Assembly (NCBI GenBank): GCA_018261755.1
Contig: JAGTRJ010000019.1
Span: forward strand, 1-38,969
Reading direction: 5' to 3'
From: Burkholderiaceae bacterium
Lineage (GTDB): Bacteria; Pseudomonadota; Gammaproteobacteria; Burkholderiales; Burkholderiaceae_D
Length of the DNA stretch: 38,969 nucleotides
Part shown: piece after piece, positions 1 to 8,354 of the stretch
How positions within the stretch are numbered: position 1 is the stretch's first letter
Layout of the letters: each line of letters opens with the position of its first letter
Position numbers and translations under genes: made by a program
The notes under the pieces: model-generated
The model's input: the letters and a program-made list of their open reading frames with translations, nothing else
Told to the model about the DNA's origin: nothing
Databases searched by the model: none

Positions 1-324
1 TTTGTTTTTAAAACTTGAAACGCCTGGAACTTCAAAAAACCCTTGCTCACTTCTGCCAATTCGCTGTTTGCGAACCAGGAACTGCACAAGGGGGAAGAAT
101 TATAGCAAGCGTTTTGCGCGTCCGCAACCTACTCATCACAAATTGTTCATCCGCCTGTCATTTATCGTTGCCGATATGCCGCTGCTCGCCACCGCCGTTA
201 CTGTTGGTCAGCAACGCGACACGCCAGCAAACCAGATATTAAGGAGGGTTACACGTTACAATACCGGGCGATTCGCCGCCGTCCGGCGGCCACCTCCCTC
301 ATTATTACTACCAGGATTGACTAC
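1..324. other. 5' flank upstream of ychF, no gene supported
   Basis: No protein or RNA gene is recognisable here; the open frames crossing it have no family resemblance and unnatural composition. Near the right end there is an AAGGAGGG tract at 241-248 and a TACAAT hexamer at 257-262 that could be a -10 element for ychF, giving a leader of roughly 55 bases. No convincing -35 element is visible, so the promoter is only a suggestion. Confidence 0.4.
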
Positions 325-1416
325 ATGAGCCTCAAATGCGGCATCGTTGGTTTGCCCAACGTTGGAAAATCAACACTGTTCAACGCACTGACCAAAGCCG
401 GCATTCCGGCAGAGAACTATCCCTTTTGCACCATCGAGCCGAATGTCGGCATCGTTGAAGTGCCAGATCCGCGGATGACAGCACTGTCCGATATCGTCAA
501 GCCCGTGCGGACCGTGCCGGCCGTGGTTGAATTTGTCGATATCGCCGGCCTGGTCGCTGGCGCATCCAAAGGTGAGGGACTGGGCAACCAATTCCTGGCT
601 CACATCCGTGAAACCGACGCAATCGTCAACGTCGTGCGCTGCTTCGAAGACGACAACGTGGTGCACGTTGCCGGCAAGGTCAACCCTATCAATGATATTG
701 AAGTCATCCAGACCGAACTGGCTCTGGCCGACCTGAGCACGGTCGAACGCACCATCCAGCGCGACGTCAAGAAAGCACGCGCCGGCGACAAGGAGGCGGC
801 GAAGCTGGTGGCATTGCTGGAACGGATGGTTTCCCATCTGGATCAGGGGCAACCGGTGCGCACGATGGGATTGAGCCCTGACGAGATGGAACTCATCCGT
901 CCGCTGTGCCTGATCACGGCCAAGCCGGCGATGTATGTCGCCAACGTTTCCGAAGACGGCTTCGATAATAACCCGTTGGTGGAACAACTGGCCGAATACG
1001 CCAGCAAGCAGAATGCACCGATAGTCGCCATCTGCGCTGCAATCGAGGCGGAAATTGCCGACCTGGACGACGAAGACAAGGCTGCCTTCCTGGCGGATTT
1101 GGGGATGAAAGAACCCGGGCTGGATCGCCTGATCCGCGCCGGCTACCAGTTGCTCGGCCTGCAAACCTATTTCACTGCTGGCGTGAAGGAAGTGCGCGCG
1201 TGGACCATCCATGCCGGCGACACCGCGCCGAAAGCAGCAGGCGTGATCCACACCGACTTCGAGCGCGGCTTCATCCGCGCGCAAACCATTTCGTATGACG
1301 ATTTCATTGCGTTCAAGGGCGAAGCCGGCGCGAAAGAAGCGGGCAAGATGCGCGCCGAAGGCAAGGAATACGTAGTCAAGGATGGCGACGTGCTGAATTT
1401 CCTGTTCAACGTCTGA
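325..1416 (+). CDS. ychF: YchF (OLA1-type) redox-regulated ATPase
   Basis: YchF is a cytoplasmic P-loop NTPase of the Obg/TRAFAC class that binds ribosomes and usually prefers ATP to GTP. The 363-residue length is typical. Visible motifs are the G1 loop GLPNVGKST at residues 9-17, the G3 motif DIAGLV near residue 70, and NVSE in place of the GTPase NKxD motif, which is the known basis of ATP preference. A helical insertion follows, then a C-terminal TGS-like domain ending in [10 protein letters not shown]. The start is supported by AGGA eight to ten bases upstream of the ATG. It is followed after 56 bases by a GGDEF gene, so the two may be co-transcribed. Family assignment is secure; the cellular role is known only in general terms (stress and redox responses, ribosome binding). 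Confidence 0.97.
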   Translation: MSLKCGIVGLPNVGKSTLFNALTKAGIPAENYPFCTIEPNVGIVEVPDPRMTALSDIVKPVRTVPAVVEFVDIAGLVAGASKGEGLGNQFLAHIRETDAIVNVVRCFEDDNVVHVAGKVNPINDIEVIQTELALADLSTVERTIQRDVKKARAGDKEAAKLVALLERMVSHLDQGQPVRTMGLSPDEMELIRPLCLITAKPAMYVANVSEDGFDNNPLVEQLAEYASKQNAPIVAICAAIEAEIADLDDEDKAAFLADLGMKEPGLDRLIRAGYQLLGLQTYFTAGVKEVRAWTIHAGDTAPKAAGVIHTDFERGFIRAQTISYDDFIAFKGEAGAKEAGKMRAEGKEYVVKDGDVLNFLFNV

Positions 1417-1435
1417 CAAACCATTTATGCTGACA

Positions 1436-1468
1436 CCGTGTTCGCAGGCAATCTGCTGTTGAACACGG
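1436..1468 (+). repeat. Hairpin just upstream of the GGDEF start codon
   Basis: CCGTGTTC (1436-1443) and GAACACGG (1461-1468) form a perfect 8-bp stem, with GCAG/CTGC able to pair inside it. The 3' arm ends four bases before the annotated ATG at 1473. There is no T-run after it, so it does not look like an intrinsic terminator. It could occlude the translation start of the downstream gene. Confidence 0.45.
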
Positions 1469-1472
1469 GCGC

Positions 1473-2654
1473 ATGACGCCAAAACGCCATTTGCAAGCGG
1501 AACGCACTCAGCACGCGATGAAACAGCGCATCGAACCGTCTTCAGGCAGTAACGCAACGGCAGCCGAACAGCTCGCTGCCGAAAACCAGCTATTGCAACA
1601 ACACCTGCAAAAACTCATTGCGCAGGCGCGCGACAATGAACAAATTCTCCACCGTCATCATCAAATCAATCTGAAACTGATTGGTGCCGGCAGCCTGTCT
1701 GAACTGCTAGGCTGTATCTTCCATGATTTGAAGATCTCCGCTTCGCTGGATGCAATTACGCTGCTGGCGGCCGAAGCGGAATTCGACTTGCGCCGCGCAA
1801 TGGCCGACTTGAAGATTGACCGTCACGCGTGGCCCGACCTGCTGTTGCTGCCGAACATGAACAGCGGCGACATCGCGGCTTCGAGATCACTGCGGCCCGA
1901 ACTCGGCCCTTTTTCCGCCGACAGGCACCGCATCATGTTTCCAGCCAACCGCCCGCAGCCAGCCAGCGTGGCCATCGTTCCGCTGCGGCGTCAGGAGCGT
2001 CTGCTCGGCTATCTGAATTTCGGCAGCGACGACGCCAATCGCTTCAACAGTAGCGTTGCCACCGACTTCATCGAGGAACAGGCATCGATCATCGCTATCT
2101 GCCTGGAAAACGTGATCAACAATGAACGGCTGAAACACATCGGCCTGACCGATCCGCTGACTGGCGTCTACAATCGCCGTTTCATTGAAACGCGGCTGCA
2201 AGAAGAAATCCGCCGCGCGCAGCGACAGGGTTATGCGCTGTCATGCATGTATCTGGACATCGATCATTTCAAGCAGATCAACGACCAGTACGGCCATCAG
2301 GATGGCGACGACGTGCTGCGCGAGGTGGCGGCGCGGATCAAGGCCGAGCTGAGACTGTCCGACTCGCTCGGACGCTTCGGCGGCGAGGAATTCGTGGTGC
2401 TGCTGGTCGATGCTAGCGGCGCCGGAGCGAGAAACGTGGCCGAGCGTATCCGCTCCGGCATCGCCAACCGCATCTTCAAACTCGATTCCGGCCGCACCTG
2501 TCAGGTCACGGCATCGATAGGCGTGGCCACGCTCACCGCAGACAACACCAGCCAGCCAACTGAAACCATCGCACAGCAATTGATCGGCCTGGCGGATCGC
2601 GCGCTGTACCAGGCGAAAAACAGCGGCCGCAACCGGGTGGTGTGCGGCAGCTGA
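1473..2654 (+). CDS. GGDEF diguanylate cyclase with N-terminal GAF/DUF484-like region
   Basis: The protein is predicted to make cyclic di-GMP from two GTP in the cytoplasm; no membrane segment is visible. The first 75 residues form a probable coiled coil (ENQLLQQHLQKLIAQARDNE region). Residues about 75-215 resemble a GAF/DUF484-type sensory domain (FHDLKISASLDAITLL ... VAIVPL ... LLGYLNFGS). The catalytic domain starts at LTDPLTGVYNRR and has the active-site loop GGEEF at 303-307. An inhibitory site RLSD begins at residue 294, at the correct distance for product feedback. Start choice is uncertain: ATG 1473 follows a hairpin and has no clear ribosome site, and an in-frame ATG at 1518 would remove 15 residues. 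The input signal is unknown. It could supply c-di-GMP to the MshE ATPase in this window, but that is inference from content, not from linkage. Confidence 0.93.
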   Translation: MTPKRHLQAERTQHAMKQRIEPSSGSNATAAEQLAAENQLLQQHLQKLIAQARDNEQILHRHHQINLKLIGAGSLSELLGCIFHDLKISASLDAITLLAAEAEFDLRRAMADLKIDRHAWPDLLLLPNMNSGDIAASRSLRPELGPFSADRHRIMFPANRPQPASVAIVPLRRQERLLGYLNFGSDDANRFNSSVATDFIEEQASIIAICLENVINNERLKHIGLTDPLTGVYNRRFIETRLQEEIRRAQRQGYALSCMYLDIDHFKQINDQYGHQDGDDVLREVAARIKAELRLSDSLGRFGGEEFVVLLVDASGAGARNVAERIRSGIANRIFKLDSGRTCQVTASIGVATLTADNTSQPTETIAQQLIGLADRALYQAKNSGRNRVVCGS

Positions 2655-2680
2655 TTTATCCGCCAGAGGCGCAAACGGGT

Positions 2681-2686
2681 TAGAAT
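2681..2686 (+). promoter_or_regulatory. Candidate -10 element for ribBA
   Basis: TAGAAT lies 22 bases before the ribBA ATG, in a spacer that follows the GGDEF stop. No good -35 hexamer is visible at 16-18 bases. The implied leader is only about 15 bases, which leaves no room for an FMN riboswitch between this promoter and the gene. AGGA at 2699-2702 is the likely ribosome site. Confidence 0.35.
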
Positions 2687-2708
2687 AGCGCGTCACACAG
2701 GATTATCT

Positions 2709-3818
2709 ATGAGCATTTCCCCCATATCAGAAATCGTGGCCGAGCTGCGCGCCGGCCGCATGGTCATTCTCGTCGATGAGGAAGACCGCGAAAACGAAGG
2801 CGACCTGGTTCTGGCCGCCGATTTTGTCACGCCCGAAGCGATCAACTTCATGGTCACGCACGCACGCGGGCTGGTTTGCCTGACGCTAACTGAAGAACGC
2901 TGCCGACAGCTTGGGCTGGCGCCGATGGCGCGCGACAACCGCAGCCAGTTCAGCACCGCATTCACCACCTCGATTGAAGCGGCCGAAGGCGTCACCACCG
3001 GCATCTCGGCCCACGACCGCGCACGCACGGTGCAAGCTGCGGTGGCGAAGGATGCGCGACCGGAAGACATCGTGCAACCGGGACACATCTTCCCCATCAT
3101 GGCGCGCGAGGGCGGCGTTCTGATCCGCGCCGGTCACACTGAAGCCGGCTGCGATCTGGCCGGACTAGCGGGGTTGACGCCGACTGCGGTCATCTGCGAA
3201 ATCATGAAGGATGACGGCTCAATGGCGCGTCTGCCTGATCTGCTCGAGTTCGCGCAGCAGCACGGGCTGAAGATCGGCACCATTGCTGACCTGATCCACT
3301 ACCGCAGCCAGCACGAAAGCATCATCGAACAAATTGCCGCACGGCAGATGCAGACCACGCATGGCGCATTCAACGCAGTGGTTTTCCGCGACAAACCGAG
3401 CGGTGGCGCGCATCTCGCGCTGGTGCATGGCGACATCGCCCCGGACGAAGTGGCGCTGGTACGCGTGCATCAGCCGGTTTCGATTCTCGATCTGCTGGAA
3501 ACCGAAGCCACGACCCACTCCTGGAGCGTGCCGGCGGCGATGGCTGAAATCAAGTCAACCGAACGCGGCGTGCTGCTGTTCCTGAACTGCGAGGAAACTG
3601 CGGAAGACATCCTGACGCAGTTTGTCACGCTCGACCAGCCAAAACCCAAGACCGCGGCCCGTGTCGCCAGCCAGGATTTGCGCACTTACGGTATCGGCGC
3701 ACAAATCCTGAAGCACCTCGGCGTGCGCAGGATGAAACTGCTCGCCAGCCGCAGAAAAATGCCATCAATGACCGGATTTGGCCTGGATGTGATAGGGTTC
3801 CATGCTAAAGCGAATTGA
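2709..3818 (+). CDS. ribB: 3,4-dihydroxy-2-butanone 4-phosphate synthase with degenerate GTP cyclohydrolase II-like domain
   Basis: The N-terminal domain converts ribulose 5-phosphate to 3,4-dihydroxy-2-butanone 4-phosphate for riboflavin synthesis. It has [10 protein letters not shown] near residue 24, [11 protein letters not shown]-type sequence ([11 protein letters not shown]) and [12 protein letters not shown], all hallmarks of RibB. From about residue 205 the fold resembles RibA, and [19 protein letters not shown] is retained near the end. However, the zinc-binding segment normally containing three cysteines after VRVH is replaced by [18 protein letters not shown], and the NNP motif by SRR. 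The tail therefore should not hydrolyse GTP, as in the RibBX-type proteins of betaproteobacteria. It heads ribBA-ribH-nusB; a separate RibA must exist elsewhere. AGGA precedes the ATG by six bases. Confidence 0.93.
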   Translation: MSISPISEIVAELRAGRMVILVDEEDRENEGDLVLAADFVTPEAINFMVTHARGLVCLTLTEERCRQLGLAPMARDNRSQFSTAFTTSIEAAEGVTTGISAHDRARTVQAAVAKDARPEDIVQPGHIFPIMAREGGVLIRAGHTEAGCDLAGLAGLTPTAVICEIMKDDGSMARLPDLLEFAQQHGLKIGTIADLIHYRSQHESIIEQIAARQMQTTHGAFNAVVFRDKPSGGAHLALVHGDIAPDEVALVRVHQPVSILDLLETEATTHSWSVPAAMAEIKSTERGVLLFLNCEETAEDILTQFVTLDQPKPKTAARVASQDLRTYGIGAQILKHLGVRRMKLLASRRKMPSMTGFGLDVIGFHAKAN

Positions 3819-3850
3819 ATTCATTCACCCACAAACTAGCGGAGATAACC

Positions 3851-4342
3851 ATGACCGTCGGAACCTATGAAATTGACCTGGACGGCGAAGGCCTGCGCAT
3901 TGGCGTGGTGCAATCGCGCTTTAATGAAGACATCTGCCACGGCCTGCTGTCTGCCTGCCTGTCGGAACTGAAGCGACTCGGGGTCGAATCCGAGGATATT
4001 CTGCATGTGACGGTGCCGGGTGCGCTGGAAATCCCGCTGGCGCTGCAAAAAATGGCTGAAAGCCGTCAGTTCGATGCACTGGTCGCGCTCGGCGCGGTAG
4101 TGCGCGGCGAAACCTACCATTTCGAACTGGTGGCAAATGAATCCGGCGCAGGCGTTACCCGCGTCGGCCTCGACTTCGGCATTCCGATTGCGAATGCGAT
4201 CCTGACAACTGACAACGAAGAGCAGGCCGAAGCGCGAATGGTTGAAAAGGGCACTGAGGCGGCGCGCATGGCAGTCGAAATGGCGAACCTCACGATCGCG
4301 CTGGAAGAACTGGTGCTGACTGAAGAAGAAGACAACTCCTGA
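3851..4342 (+). CDS. ribH: 6,7-dimethyl-8-ribityllumazine synthase
   Basis: RibH condenses 3,4-dihydroxy-2-butanone 4-phosphate, the product of the preceding gene, with the ribitylamino-uracil intermediate to form lumazine, the penultimate step to riboflavin. The 163-residue product shows SRFNEDI near residue 22, VPGALEIP near residue 54, [12 protein letters not shown] with the catalytic-type histidine, and [12 protein letters not shown]. An in-frame TTG at 3815 overlaps the ribB stop and would add 12 residues. I choose ATG 3851 because GGAG lies directly upstream (3841-3844) and family members begin close to this point. It lies 32 bases after ribB and 19 bases before nusB. The enzyme is expected to be a cytoplasmic icosahedral or decameric assembly, as in the family. 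Confidence 0.96.
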   Translation: MTVGTYEIDLDGEGLRIGVVQSRFNEDICHGLLSACLSELKRLGVESEDILHVTVPGALEIPLALQKMAESRQFDALVALGAVVRGETYHFELVANESGAGVTRVGLDFGIPIANAILTTDNEEQAEARMVEKGTEAARMAVEMANLTIALEELVLTEEEDNS

Positions 4343-4361
4343 ATCCGGCGCCACAAACGAC

Positions 4362-4832
4362 ATGACTGAAAAACTGACTCACGCCAATCCGAACAAAAGC
4401 CGTTCGCCGCGCCACCGCGCGCGCGAATTCGCATTGCAGGGACTGTATCAATGGCTGCTGAACCATGACAGTTCGGCCACCATCTTGACGCATATCCGCA
4501 ACGCGCACGGCTTCGATAAGGCCGACGCACCGCATTTCGAGCAACTGGTTGTCGGCGCGATCCGCGATGCCGACAGTCTGCGCGAAAAACTCACGCCCCT
4601 GATCGACCGCACCATCAATGAATTGTCGCCGGTCGAGCACGCGGTGTTGCTGATTGGCGCATTCGAACTGGCAAACCACCCGGAAATTCCGTACCGCGTG
4701 GTCATCAACGAAGCGGTTGAACTGGCAAAATCGTTCGGCGGCATTGACGGGCACAAATACGTCAACGGCGTACTCGACAAGCTGGCAGGCAAACTGCGGC
4801 CGGACGAAGTCAGCGCCGACCGCAACAGCTAA
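4362..4832 (+). CDS. nusB: Transcription antitermination factor NusB
   Basis: NusB binds boxA RNA with NusE (ribosomal protein S10) and promotes antitermination in ribosomal RNA operons. The 156-residue all-helical protein contains the family patterns [15 protein letters not shown] at residues 16-30, [14 protein letters not shown] and [18 protein letters not shown], followed by [11 protein letters not shown] near the C-terminus. The gene follows ribH by 19 bases; the ribH-nusB pairing is widespread in proteobacteria. A dispersed repeat and then a bidirectional terminator follow it. The start ATG has no strong ribosome site, which is compatible with translation coupled to ribH. Confidence 0.96.
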   Translation: MTEKLTHANPNKSRSPRHRAREFALQGLYQWLLNHDSSATILTHIRNAHGFDKADAPHFEQLVVGAIRDADSLREKLTPLIDRTINELSPVEHAVLLIGAFELANHPEIPYRVVINEAVELAKSFGGIDGHKYVNGVLDKLAGKLRPDEVSADRNS

Positions 4833-4840
4833 CCCCAATT

Positions 4841-4921
4841 TCCGCCCACATACTGCCCGGTGTATTTTTAATCGCCGCGGAAGTTCGGGAGGAACCTACT
4901 GTTTTTGCCACATACCCCGGC
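4841..4921 (+). repeat. Dispersed intergenic repeat, copy 1 (forward)
   Basis: One of five related copies of about 80 bases. The core ATACT-N7-GTATTT occupies 4850-4867. The distal part reads TTTTTGCCACATACCCCGG, ending at 4920. The middle GTGGC element found in the other four copies is altered here, so this is the most diverged copy. It lies just after nusB and before the terminator shared with the convergent transglycosylase gene. Confidence 0.7.
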
Positions 4922-4941
4922 AAACTGGCTAAGCGGCATAA

Positions 4942-4968
4942 AAAAAGCGCCCGATGCGGGCGCTTTTT
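4942..4968. terminator. Bidirectional intrinsic terminator between nusB and the transglycosylase gene
   Basis: AGCGCCCG, loop ATG, CGGGCGCT form a perfect 8-bp stem at 4946-4964. It is flanked by A5 or more on the left and T5 on the right, so it can work in both directions. It sits between two convergent genes, as expected. Confidence 0.9.
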
Positions 4969-4992
4969 CATTCCAACAACGAATGCTTGCGG

Positions 4993-5928
4993 TCAAAGCT
5001 GGGTCGTCGGTGCTTCATCGGCCACAGCCAGCGTATCGCGCTCGGCAGACGGCGTTGCACTTGCCTGCCCGGCCGCAGGCACCACCCGTGCCTTGCGCGG
5101 AGCAGCGTTCGCCGTCGTAGTCGCCGTCGGCACTTTTTTGCCGCTGGCCACTTCCTTCAGCTTGCGATATTCGGACAGCACTTTTGCGCCATAACCATAA
5201 TCGGTATCGAGTGCTGCTGCGCCGACATAGCCCTTCAGCCCTGCTTCGACCGAACCACCACGCTCGACGTATTCCTTCAGAATCTGTGAGCCAACCTTGA
5301 TGTTCGCCACCGGATTGAGCGCCGCCTTCACGCCGCCATGATCATCGAACCGATCCTTGTGCACCTTCGACATCACCTGCATCAGGCCCTGCGCACCCAT
5401 CGGGCTCTCGGCAAACGGATTGAAGCGCGATTCGACTGCAATCACCGCCAAAATCAGCAGCGGATCGAGCTTGGTTTCAACCGCCGTGGTGTACGCCGCC
5501 GACACCAGCATGTTGGCTGCATCGCTGGCCACGCGGTAGCGCTTCGCCAGCCAGGACGTGACCCAGCGCTGCTGGCGCTCGTTGCCGATATACGGCTTGG
5601 CGTCTTCCGCCGCCACAGCAGCAGGCTTGGCAGACGCGGATGCCGCAACAGCCGCAGGCGCCGACACCATCGAGGACAGTCTGGTCAGTTCGGCGTTTTG
5701 CTCAACTGTGGCTTTGGATACGAACGGCGACATCGAAATTAAGTGGTCGGCCAAATCGGGTTTCACAAACATGACTGCCAGCACGCACAATGCAGATACG
5801 CCCAGCGCGGACAGCGCATGATATACAGCAGTTACGATGCCGCCAGCGCGGCTGCCGCGCGTTTGCGCAGGCTGATTGGAATTGGACGGGGCGGCGTAAG
5901 CCTGCTCCCGCAATGAATGGTCAAACAT
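4993..5928 (-). CDS. Membrane-anchored lytic transglycosylase (SLT domain)
   Basis: The protein is predicted to cleave the MurNAc-GlcNAc bond of peptidoglycan with formation of 1,6-anhydro ends. Residues 1-30 are cytoplasmic, a membrane segment lies at about 31-54, then an alanine-rich linker, and the SLT/goose-lysozyme-like domain covers about 115-270. The family signature AVESRFNPFAESPMGAQGLMQ puts the catalytic glutamate at residue 166; later motifs are NPVANIKVGSQIL and GLKGYVGAA (in place of the usual YNAG). The tail from about 275 is low-complexity. GGAGG lies six bases before the ATG, one of the best ribosome sites in the window. It stands alone between terminators and is not recognisable as a named MltA-G member; it may remodel wall for envelope machinery, but no partner is indicated. 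Confidence 0.88.
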   Translation of the reverse strand: MFDHSLREQAYAAPSNSNQPAQTRGSRAGGIVTAVYHALSALGVSALCVLAVMFVKPDLADHLISMSPFVSKATVEQNAELTRLSSMVSAPAAVAASASAKPAAVAAEDAKPYIGNERQQRWVTSWLAKRYRVASDAANMLVSAAYTTAVETKLDPLLILAVIAVESRFNPFAESPMGAQGLMQVMSKVHKDRFDDHGGVKAALNPVANIKVGSQILKEYVERGGSVEAGLKGYVGAAALDTDYGYGAKVLSEYRKLKEVASGKKVPTATTTANAAPRKARVVPAAGQASATPSAERDTLAVADEAPTTQL

Positions 5929-6419
5929 GGTACCTCCTGAATCAATACCAAATCACAGCAAACAGCGCTGCATTCCGAGCACGAATTGTTTTGCCGCGAA
6001 TTTAGTTTTCAACTTCTCGCCTGCAGCCGCTTCCCGGGCTGCCGGACATCGTTGTCGCTGCTCTCGTCTGACCGCTACCTGTTGTGGCTGCATGTCAGAG
6101 GCAAACGACTTTTTTCGGGGTAAGGCAGACGCCTTGTGATAACACTCCTTAAAATGTTGTTTGGGCCCCGTTCCCGTCGATTTTTTTTGCGGCTACCTTT
6201 GCGCCTGTCCGCCCGCTGCGTTTGCCCGAAGGCTCATTCGTTGTTGAAGTCGGGCGAATTTTAGGTGCGGTTTTATACCAAGTCAATACTATCAAAAATG
6301 ATTTGCATAACTTTTGAATCTTAATATTCACACCACAAAAATAGCTTTCGCAATAAAATCAACCAGTTGCAAACATTCCGCCAACCAGGGTCTTAAGCCC
6401 CAAAAAAATTGTAAAAATA
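5929..6419. other. Intergenic region between divergent transglycosylase and ubiD genes
   Basis: This 491-base stretch holds no supportable gene. The left half is mixed composition. The right part, about 6270-6420, is conspicuously AT-rich and should contain the ubiD promoter. GCCCGA (6224-6229) and TCGGGC (6250-6255) can pair across a 20-base loop, followed by GAATTTTA. A T8 tract at 6181-6188 has no stable stem before it. No riboswitch or tRNA fold was recognised. Confidence 0.5.
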
Positions 6420-7904
6420 ATGAAATACCGCGATTTGAGGGACTTTATTTCCCAAATGCAATATTCCGGTGAGTTAAAAACCGTTTCCACCCCGGTTTCG
6501 CCACATCTGGAGATGACCGAAGTCTGCGATCGCGTGCTGCGCGCTGGCGGCCCGGCACTATTATTCGAGCGTCCTCACGGGCATACGATGCCGGTGCTGG
6601 CGAACCTGTTCGGCACCACGAAACGCGTTGCGTTGGCAATGGGCGCGACCGATATCTCGGAACTGCGACGCATCGGTCACCTGCTGGCAGCGCTGAAAGA
6701 ACCGCAGCCACCGCAAGGCTTCAAGGACGTGATGGGTCTCGGCGCGATGCTCAAGGCGGTGTGGGATATGAAACCCAGCACCGTTTCCAGCCCGTCGTGC
6801 CAGCAAATTGTGTGGCAGGGCGACGAAGTTGATCTGGCGCGATTGCCGGTGCAGCACTGCTGGCCGGACGATGCCGCGCCGCTGATCACGTGGGGCCTGA
6901 CAATCACGAAGGGACCGCACAAGGCGCGGCAGAATCTCGGCATCTACCGCCAGCAGGTGATCGGCCGCAACAAAGTGATCATGCGCTGGCTGCCGCATCG
7001 CGGCGGCGCGCTCGATTTCCGCGAACACGCGCTGACCAAGCGCGGCCAGCCGTTTCCGCTCGCGGTCGCGCTTGGCGCCGACCCGGCCACGCTGCTGGGC
7101 GCGGTCACGCCGGTACCGGACAGCCTGTCCGAATACCAGTTCGCCGGCCTGCTGCGCGGCAGCCGGACCGAGGTGGCGAAGGCGCTCGGCAGCGAACTGC
7201 AGGTGCCGGCGACGGCTGAAATCGTGCTTGAAGGCCACATCCAGCCGGACGAATCACATCCGAGCGGTTACGAACACGCACTCGAAGGGCCGTTCGGCGA
7301 CCACACCGGCTATTACAATGAACAGGACTGGTTCCCAGTATTCACCATCGACCGCATCACGATGCGGCGCGATCCGATCTATCACTCGACCTACACCGGC
7401 CGGCCGCCGGATGAGCCGTCCGTGCTGGGCGAGGCGCTGAACGAAGTGTTCGTGCCGCTATTACAAAAGCAGTTCCCGGAAATCACCGACTTCTATCTGC
7501 CGCCGGAAGGCTGCAGCTACCGACTGGCGGTGGTGCAGATGAAAAAGGCCTATCCGGGCCACGCCAAGCGGGTGATGTTCGGCGTCTGGAGTTTTCTGCG
7601 CCAGTTCATGTACACCAAGTTCATCATCGTGGTCGATGACGACATCAACCCCCGCGAGTGGAATGACGTCATCTGGGCGCTCACCACCCGCGTCGATCCG
7701 GCACGCGACACGGTGCTGGTGGAAAACACGCCGATCGATTACCTCGATTTTGCTTCGCCGGTGGCTGGTCTGGGCAGCAAAATGGGGATCGACGCCACCG
7801 GCAAATGGCCGGGCGAAACCGCACGCGAATGGGGACGGAAGATGGCGATGAGCGATGCGGTCAAGGCAAAAGTGGATGCCATCTGGCAGGAACTCGGGCT
7901 TTAA
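6420..7904 (+). CDS. ubiD: UbiD-family 4-hydroxy-3-polyprenylbenzoate decarboxylase
   Basis: UbiD decarboxylates the polyprenylated hydroxybenzoate intermediate of ubiquinone biosynthesis, using the prenylated flavin made by UbiX. The 494-residue length matches the proteobacterial enzyme. Characteristic segments are [28 protein letters not shown], the active-site loop [47 protein letters not shown] and [15 protein letters not shown]. No ubiX is present in this window. The ATG at 6420 follows an A-rich leader with no Shine-Dalgarno sequence; the next in-frame ATG would remove conserved N-terminal residues, so the first is kept. The gene appears monocistronic: the next gene is convergent and 450 bases away. 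Confidence 0.95.
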   Translation: MKYRDLRDFISQMQYSGELKTVSTPVSPHLEMTEVCDRVLRAGGPALLFERPHGHTMPVLANLFGTTKRVALAMGATDISELRRIGHLLAALKEPQPPQGFKDVMGLGAMLKAVWDMKPSTVSSPSCQQIVWQGDEVDLARLPVQHCWPDDAAPLITWGLTITKGPHKARQNLGIYRQQVIGRNKVIMRWLPHRGGALDFREHALTKRGQPFPLAVALGADPATLLGAVTPVPDSLSEYQFAGLLRGSRTEVAKALGSELQVPATAEIVLEGHIQPDESHPSGYEHALEGPFGDHTGYYNEQDWFPVFTIDRITMRRDPIYHSTYTGRPPDEPSVLGEALNEVFVPLLQKQFPEITDFYLPPEGCSYRLAVVQMKKAYPGHAKRVMFGVWSFLRQFMYTKFIIVVDDDINPREWNDVIWALTTRVDPARDTVLVENTPIDYLDFASPVAGLGSKMGIDATGKWPGETAREWGRKMAMSDAVKAKVDAIWQELGL

Positions 7905-8037
7905 CTGGTTCCGTGCGGCAGGCAGGCCGTCCTGCCGCTTGCACGCTTACCGCATGAAGGGCGCGCTGAACAGGCCGGAATCCCCCCCCGGCACCACGCC
8001 GTCTGCCGCCACCGCATGGCCGCGACTGCCGAATTTT

Positions 8038-8065
8038 AATGACCCAAAACGCACTTTGGGTCATT
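8038..8065. repeat. Perfect 11-bp inverted repeat, possible terminator of ubiD
   Basis: AATGACCCAAA (8038-8048) pairs perfectly with TTTGGGTCATT (8055-8065) across a 6-base loop. There is only a short T-run after it, so intrinsic termination would be weak. A palindromic operator is the alternative. Confidence 0.5.
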
Positions 8066-8068
8066 TAG

Positions 8069-8149
8069 GCCAAAAAATATACTCCCGCCAGTATTTAAAA
8101 ACGGCAAGCAAATATGTGGCTCAGCGCGGGATTTTGACTATATACCCCT
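8069..8149 (+). repeat. Dispersed intergenic repeat, copy 2 (forward)
   Basis: The core ATACT-N7-GTATTT lies at 8079-8096, followed by ATGTGGC (8114-8120), TTTTGAC and TATATACCCCT. It begins four bases after the inverted repeat at 8038-8065 and lies between convergent genes. Confidence 0.75.
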
Positions 8150-8354
8150 ACATATTTGGCTATATCGCGGCTGACGGTTGAATGGGAAGCCCGTTTCATG
8201 GCGTGATGCATGGCCGCGCCAGCGCTAGCGTCATGCCGGTACAGAAGGATTCCAGATCCGGGAGTTTGTCAGTAACGAGTTCACGCCAGCGCCGCCGCGC
8301 CCGGCACAAACAAGGAGCGGTCGAAAGTCCGTTAAAACCGGGCCGTGAAAGCGC

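Larger units (their letters stand above)
7905..8354. other. Convergent intergenic region after ubiD
   Basis: This 450-base region contains no supportable gene. From left to right it holds an 8-bp hairpin, GCGGCAGG (7915-7922) with CCTGCCGC (7931-7938), eleven bases after the ubiD stop and without a T-run; a C8 tract at about 7982-7989; a perfect 11-bp inverted repeat at 8038-8065; and copy 2 of the dispersed repeat. The remainder, 8150-8354, shows nothing recognisable. Confidence 0.55.

Noticed and set aside
370-1557. 395-codon open frame opposite ychF
   Set aside because: It is antisense to ychF with no family resemblance; a codon-bias shadow.
2655-2708. FMN riboswitch before ribBA
   Set aside because: The gap to the preceding gene is only 54 bases and lacks the conserved RFN elements.
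3815-3850. TTG start for ribH overlapping the ribB stop
   Set aside because: A good GGAG site and ATG at 3851 match the family N-terminus better.
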